Origin: JACDHQ01 sp036401195
GTDB lineage: Bacteria > Gemmatimonadota > Gemmatimonadetes > Gemmatimonadales > Gemmatimonadaceae
Direction: 5' to 3'
Assembly: GCA_036401195.1 (NCBI GenBank)
Contig: DASWVQ010000001.1
Location: forward strand, 1-9,175
Length of the DNA stretch: 9,175 bases
Shown: in pieces, positions 7,136 through 9,175 of the stretch
Layout of the letters: every line of letters begins with the position of its first letter
How positions within the stretch are numbered: the first letter of the stretch is position 1
Notes under the pieces: model-generated
What the model saw: only the letters and a program-made list of their open reading frames with translations
Databases searched by the model: none
What the model was told of the DNA's origin: nothing
Program-made: the position numbers and the translations under genes

Positions 7136-7164
7136 TTGCGTTTCCAGGCAAATTCCGCTAGATT
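7136..7164 (+). promoter_or_regulatory. Sigma70-like promoter of gyrB
   Basis: TTGCGT (7136-7141), a 17-nt spacer, and TAGATT (7159-7164) form the best -35/-10 pair in the window. Transcription would start near 7171, giving a leader of about 58 nt before the gyrB ATG. The TAGATT hexamer is the same as before mtnA and echA. Between the dciA stop and this promoter (7082-7135) I see no clear terminator, so some read-through from dciA is likely. Confidence 0.6.
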
Positions 7165-7178
7165 GCAGAGATTGATGC

Positions 7179-7201
7179 GAGGCCGGTCTTCGGCCTCTTT
7201 T
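7179..7201 (+). terminator. Terminator-like hairpin in the gyrB leader (possible attenuator)
   Basis: GAGGCCG (7179-7185) pairs perfectly with CGGCCTC (7191-7197) around the loop GTCTT, followed by TTTT (7198-7201). It lies downstream of the predicted gyrB transcription start and upstream of the ATG, so it would act on gyrB message itself. The T-run is short, so termination may be partial. AGGCCG (7180-7185) can alternatively pair with a second CGGCCT at 7206-7211, just before the Shine-Dalgarno, which would dissolve the hairpin. Regulation is inferred from pairing alone. Confidence 0.5.
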
Positions 7202-7228
7202 CGGGCGGCCTACGGAGCGAATCCAGCG

Positions 7229-9175
<1,947 letters not shown>

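Noticed and set aside
7136..7228. Upstream in-frame starts for gyrB (31 extra residues)
   Set aside because: They would translate the predicted -35/-10 elements and the leader hairpin, and the Shine-Dalgarno is correctly spaced only for 7229.
7082..7228. Chromosomal origin between dciA and gyrB
   Set aside because: No DnaA box (TTATNCACA) or AT-rich unwinding region is visible; the sequence is explained by a promoter and leader.

Overview
This is a very GC-rich bacterial window of housekeeping genes with two unusually structured intergenic regions. Codon choice is strongly G/C-ending. The order recF - dciA (DUF721) - gyrB resembles chromosomal replication loci (in Mycobacterium, Rv0003-Rv0004-Rv0005). 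Several genes lack a Shine-Dalgarno sequence and instead carry TAGATT 6-7 nt before the start codon, which suggests leaderless transcription. I lean towards Gemmatimonadota or a similar GC-rich soil phylum, but this is inference from general look and not proven by any marker here.

Layout. Positions 1-3014 (minus strand) read mtnA (methylthioribose-1-phosphate isomerase) -> glpK (glycerol kinase, 4-bp ATGA overlap) -> a family 4-like uracil-DNA glycosylase cut by the window edge. This looks like one operon. Positions 3015-3357 hold no gene but a roughly 308-bp imperfect inverted repeat with 120-130-nt arms around a 50-nt structured centre. Positions 3358-4374 (minus) encode a poxvirus-type DNA topoisomerase IB. 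Positions 4375-4696 are a divergent promoter region with two long hairpins in opposite orientation. Their stems differ, but their 13-nt loops are nearly identical (GTGTGTGTTSRTA, read towards each flanking gene), and both are followed by the same 9-mer ACGGTGCAC. Positions 4697-9175 (plus) encode an enoyl-CoA hydratase, recF, dciA and gyrB; recF and dciA overlap by 4 bp. gyrB has its own sigma70-like promoter and a leader with a terminator-like hairpin and a competing pairing.

How the genes relate. RecF (gap repair), DciA (replicative helicase loading), GyrB and topoisomerase IB (supercoiling) and the uracil-DNA glycosylase (base excision) all act on DNA. MtnA (methionine salvage), GlpK (glycerol uptake and phosphorylation) and the crotonase (acyl-CoA metabolism) are metabolic. 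No novel protein system is visible. The parts that look undescribed are non-coding: the paired conserved-loop hairpins (4424-4655), the large palindromic element (3043-3350), the recurrent TAGATT start-proximal motif, and the possible gyrB attenuator (7179-7217).
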